64,000 nucleotides of DNA from JAGWAJ01 sp965215155 (GTDB lineage: Bacteria > Acidobacteriota > Vicinamibacteria > Vicinamibacterales > UBA8438): positions 3,038,001 to 3,102,000 of the forward strand of contig CBDCCY010000004.1 in NCBI GenBank assembly GCA_965215155.1. The letters are read 5' to 3'. Numbering within the stretch: the stretch's first letter is position 1; every line of letters starts with the position of its first letter. The notes below the pieces were generated by a model. That model saw only the letters and a list, made by a program, of their open reading frames with translations. It was not told the DNA's origin and searched no databases. The position numbers and the translations under genes were made by a program. Shown one piece after another: positions 62,051-64,000 of the stretch.

Positions 62051-63544
62051 ATGCGGATGCGCAATGTACACGAGACGGCCCTGGCCCGGATTTCGAGGAC
62101 GCGGGCCGGATTTCGCCGCAGCCTGGTATTGTTCCACGTTCTCGTGCTTGTATCGTTGCTGGGCGTACAGTTTCATTCCGGCATTGTTCCTTCTTCGCAT
62201 ATGGCGGCCCTGGGGAGCGATGAACCATATTATGTTCAGTGTGCCCTCGGCGTCTTTCATGGATCTCTGTTTACCGGTTTCTGGCAGGGGGAAATCGTTC
62301 CGCTTTATCCTGTCTGGCTGGCCGCGTTGATGCATATTGATCCTGCCTTTCATGACTTTCTGGAATGCGCGTTCGCGAACGAACGCCTCCCCGCTGCTCA
62401 AGCGGAAGCCATCTGCAGACCGCTGGGCAATATCGGTTACCTTGCGCAAGCGGCTTTGGGAGCCATCGGCGTGGCGCTCGTCTGGATCGCAGGCTGGATT
62501 GCATCCGGACGCCTTTCGGTCGCCCACCTCAGCGCGCTGATCGCGCTCGCGGCAGGCCAATATGCAGAGTATACCACTTTTTTCATGACCGAGGCTCTGG
62601 TCATCCCGCTCTTTGCCGGCGTCAACGTTTGCCTCGCCTGGCTGCTGGCGGGAGGAGGAACCTCGCGTCGAAATGCGATTGTGGCAACGGGTTGCGGCAT
62701 CACGCTGGGCGCCCTGATCCTCACCAGGCCGCCTTACGAATACCTGTTGCCGGCCCTGCTGCTTGCGGTCGGCGCTCTGATCTTTCGGGACCGTCATCGC
62801 CGTCGCGCCCATGCCGTCGCCCTCGCCTGCATTCTGGGCTTCGCTTCGTTGAGCGTCGCGCCCTGGCTGGCCCACAACTACCGGACCCACGGCTTTGCGG
62901 GTCTCACAAGCGGCTATGGCGCCCATACCCTTGCCGGGCGGCTCGGCTACAACGAAATGTCAGGGCGGCAATGGACCGCTGCTTTTCTGTATTGGACTCA
63001 TGGAAGCGATCGGAAGCTTCTCACTCGATGGTTCGGGCAGGAAACCCTGCGTTATTTCGACGGCTCCGATAGACGATTCCAGATGATGGCCATGGAGACA
63101 TGGGCGGAGTTCGCCGACAGCGGAGTGCCGAGGGAAGATCGACTCGCCTTCTTGATGGCGCGAGTATGGGACAACCTTCCAAAACACCTGGCCGTGAGCG
63201 TACCCTTGGCCTGGAAGGGCATGCAGCCCTTTAACCGCGCCGGCGAGCAGGCCGTGCTACGGCCGCCCATCATCCCCGACCCGTGGTTCGGCATCGCCTG
63301 CTGGTTGCTGCTGATCTTCAGCTTCGTGCGCGGAAGTCCCCGAAACCGAGGCGCTTTGGCGGCGCTGGCGTTCTGTCCGGTCGTCATATTGGCGATCAAC
63401 GCGCTCGTGTCGCTGAGTCACTTTCGCTACAACATCGGACTGGTAACGCCCCTGTCGGTGGGCGCCGCGCTACCCATCGTCTGGTTCATCGACAGTGCCT
63501 GGAACAGACTGCGCCGCTGGATTCCACGGATGATATTGCCGTGA
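62051..63544 (+). CDS. GT-C type multi-span membrane protein
   Basis: This 497-residue protein has about ten membrane helices (SLVLFHVLVLVSLLGVQF, ALIALAAGQYAEYTTFFMTE, YEYLLPALLLAVGALIF) and an N-terminal periplasmic SDEPYYVQCALGVFHG segment reminiscent of the acidic motif in loop 1 of GT-39/PMT-like transferases. It starts 6 bp after the ankyrin gene and overlaps DUF2304. It probably transfers a lipid-linked sugar, but the substrate cannot be told. Its own C-terminus lacks the domain that ends the preceding gene. Confidence 0.72.
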   Translation: MRMRNVHETALARISRTRAGFRRSLVLFHVLVLVSLLGVQFHSGIVPSSHMAALGSDEPYYVQCALGVFHGSLFTGFWQGEIVPLYPVWLAALMHIDPAFHDFLECAFANERLPAAQAEAICRPLGNIGYLAQAALGAIGVALVWIAGWIASGRLSVAHLSALIALAAGQYAEYTTFFMTEALVIPLFAGVNVCLAWLLAGGGTSRRNAIVATGCGITLGALILTRPPYEYLLPALLLAVGALIFRDRHRRRAHAVALACILGFASLSVAPWLAHNYRTHGFAGLTSGYGAHTLAGRLGYNEMSGRQWTAAFLYWTHGSDRKLLTRWFGQETLRYFDGSDRRFQMMAMETWAEFADSGVPREDRLAFLMARVWDNLPKHLAVSVPLAWKGMQPFNRAGEQAVLRPPIIPDPWFGIACWLLLIFSFVRGSPRNRGALAALAFCPVVILAINALVSLSHFRYNIGLVTPLSVGAALPIVWFIDSAWNRLRRWIPRMILP

Positions 63545-63933
63545 ACGTCCCGGTTCAGCACGTTTGGTTCGCCCTCGTCATCGGCTTGCTGATCCTGGGG
63601 CTGGTGATCGAGCTGATTCGCAGGTCCCGGCTGCAGGAACGGTACGCCGTCCTGTGGATCGTGGTGGCGCTGGTGTTCATGACCTACGGATGGTGGCATG
63701 ATGCCGCGGTCGCCTTTGCGAGCTGGCTTCACGTAGCGGACGCCGTACCGATCATATTGTTTTTCGGGATATGCCTGTGCGCGCTGCTGATTCTCCAACT
63801 GTCCGTGACGATCAGCGAGTTCTCCAGCAAGATCAAGAACCTGATTCAGGAAGTGTCCCTGCTCAAGCACGAGCTGCAAGGTCGCGAGCGCTCAGGCCCG
63901 AAACCCGGCGGCGCCGGCGATGAAGATGCTTGA
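63541..63933 (+). CDS. DUF2304 membrane protein
   Basis: This 130-residue protein has three membrane helices (WFALVIGLLILGLVIELI, ERYAVLWIVVALVFMTYGWW, AVPIILFFGICLCALLILQL) and a coiled-coil tail (EFSSKIKNLIQEVSLLKHEL). DUF2304 proteins sit beside GT2 glycosyltransferases in polysaccharide clusters. GTG at 63541 overlaps the previous stop. Confidence 0.87.
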   Translation: MNVPVQHVWFALVIGLLILGLVIELIRRSRLQERYAVLWIVVALVFMTYGWWHDAAVAFASWLHVADAVPIILFFGICLCALLILQLSVTISEFSSKIKNLIQEVSLLKHELQGRERSGPKPGGAGDEDA

Positions 63934-64000
63934 TACGGCGGCCCACAAGGTCGTGAGCCGGCGCTCGCCGAAGAAGGTTGCGGTTCTGTCCATCGACGTG
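63920..64000 (+). CDS. Start of a further gene, cut by the window edge
   Basis: ATG at 63920 overlaps the DUF2304 gene by 14 bp and the frame stays open to the window end (KVVSRRSPKKVAVLSIDV). The VAVLSIDV end looks like the first beta strand of a glycosyltransferase or nucleotide-binding fold, but 27 residues are too few for a call. Confidence 0.5.
   Translation, partial: MKMLDTAAHKVVSRRSPKKVAVLSIDV

Overview
The window is GC-rich (about two-thirds G+C by eye) bacterial DNA from a Gram-negative chromosome. The ordinary genes at its edges suggest an acidobacterial (Vicinamibacteria-like) genome: a PQQ alcohol dehydrogenase beside a dihaem cytochrome c, a gamma-glutamyltransferase, a DUF3291 protein and a DUF2304/GT2 glycosylation cluster. 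This assignment is an inference from gene types, not a computed result. Most of the window is accessory DNA with elements nested inside elements.

Region 1 (1-4.9 kb) is an IS66-type element whose transposase gene is interrupted by a recombinase-in-trio (RIT) element. The IS66 element itself sits in an integrase gene. Region 2 (5.0-9.4 kb) is a compact integrase / primase-helicase / AlpA module resembling a phage satellite or mobilisable island. It ends in a conserved structured noncoding element followed by iterons. Region 3 (9.7-20 kb) is a scrapyard: two tandem MITE-like units, truncated integrases, a lytic transglycosylase remnant, an intact ggt, a broken aspartyl protease gene, an ISL3 element with target duplication, and a PQQ dehydrogenase fragment.

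Region 4 (19.6-27.6 kb) holds a SAMHD1-like HD phosphohydrolase gene followed by an ImmA/IrrE metalloprotease gene. The HD gene is split by a second, diverged IS66 copy, which carries a practically identical RIT element at the same codon but in the opposite orientation relative to the transposase.

Region 5 (27.7-49.9 kb) looks like an integrative conjugative element. It has an integrase, a self-cleaving CI-type repressor with a divergent Cro-like gene (interrupted just downstream by IS630), a helicase loader, a replication-relaxation-like protein, and a dense operon with virB2, B3, B4, two tandem virB9 genes, B10, B5, B6, B8, virD4 and virB11, ending in ardC. The first virB9 is interrupted by a precise antisense group II intron that has lost most of its reverse transcriptase. 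After ardC comes a second copy of the structured element plus iterons found in region 2, so the small island and the conjugative element share a noncoding module.

Region 6 (50-64 kb) returns to chromosomal genes: an outer-membrane barrel remnant, cytochrome c, PQQ dehydrogenase, another insertion element, enoyl-CoA hydratase, a flippase-like membrane protein, a GT2 glycosyltransferase, an ankyrin/Sel1 protein ending in a glycosyltransferase-associated domain, a GT-C type membrane protein and DUF2304. Several genes are broken by single-base shifts at homopolymers. These may be long-read assembly errors, so pseudogene calls made on that basis alone are tentative.
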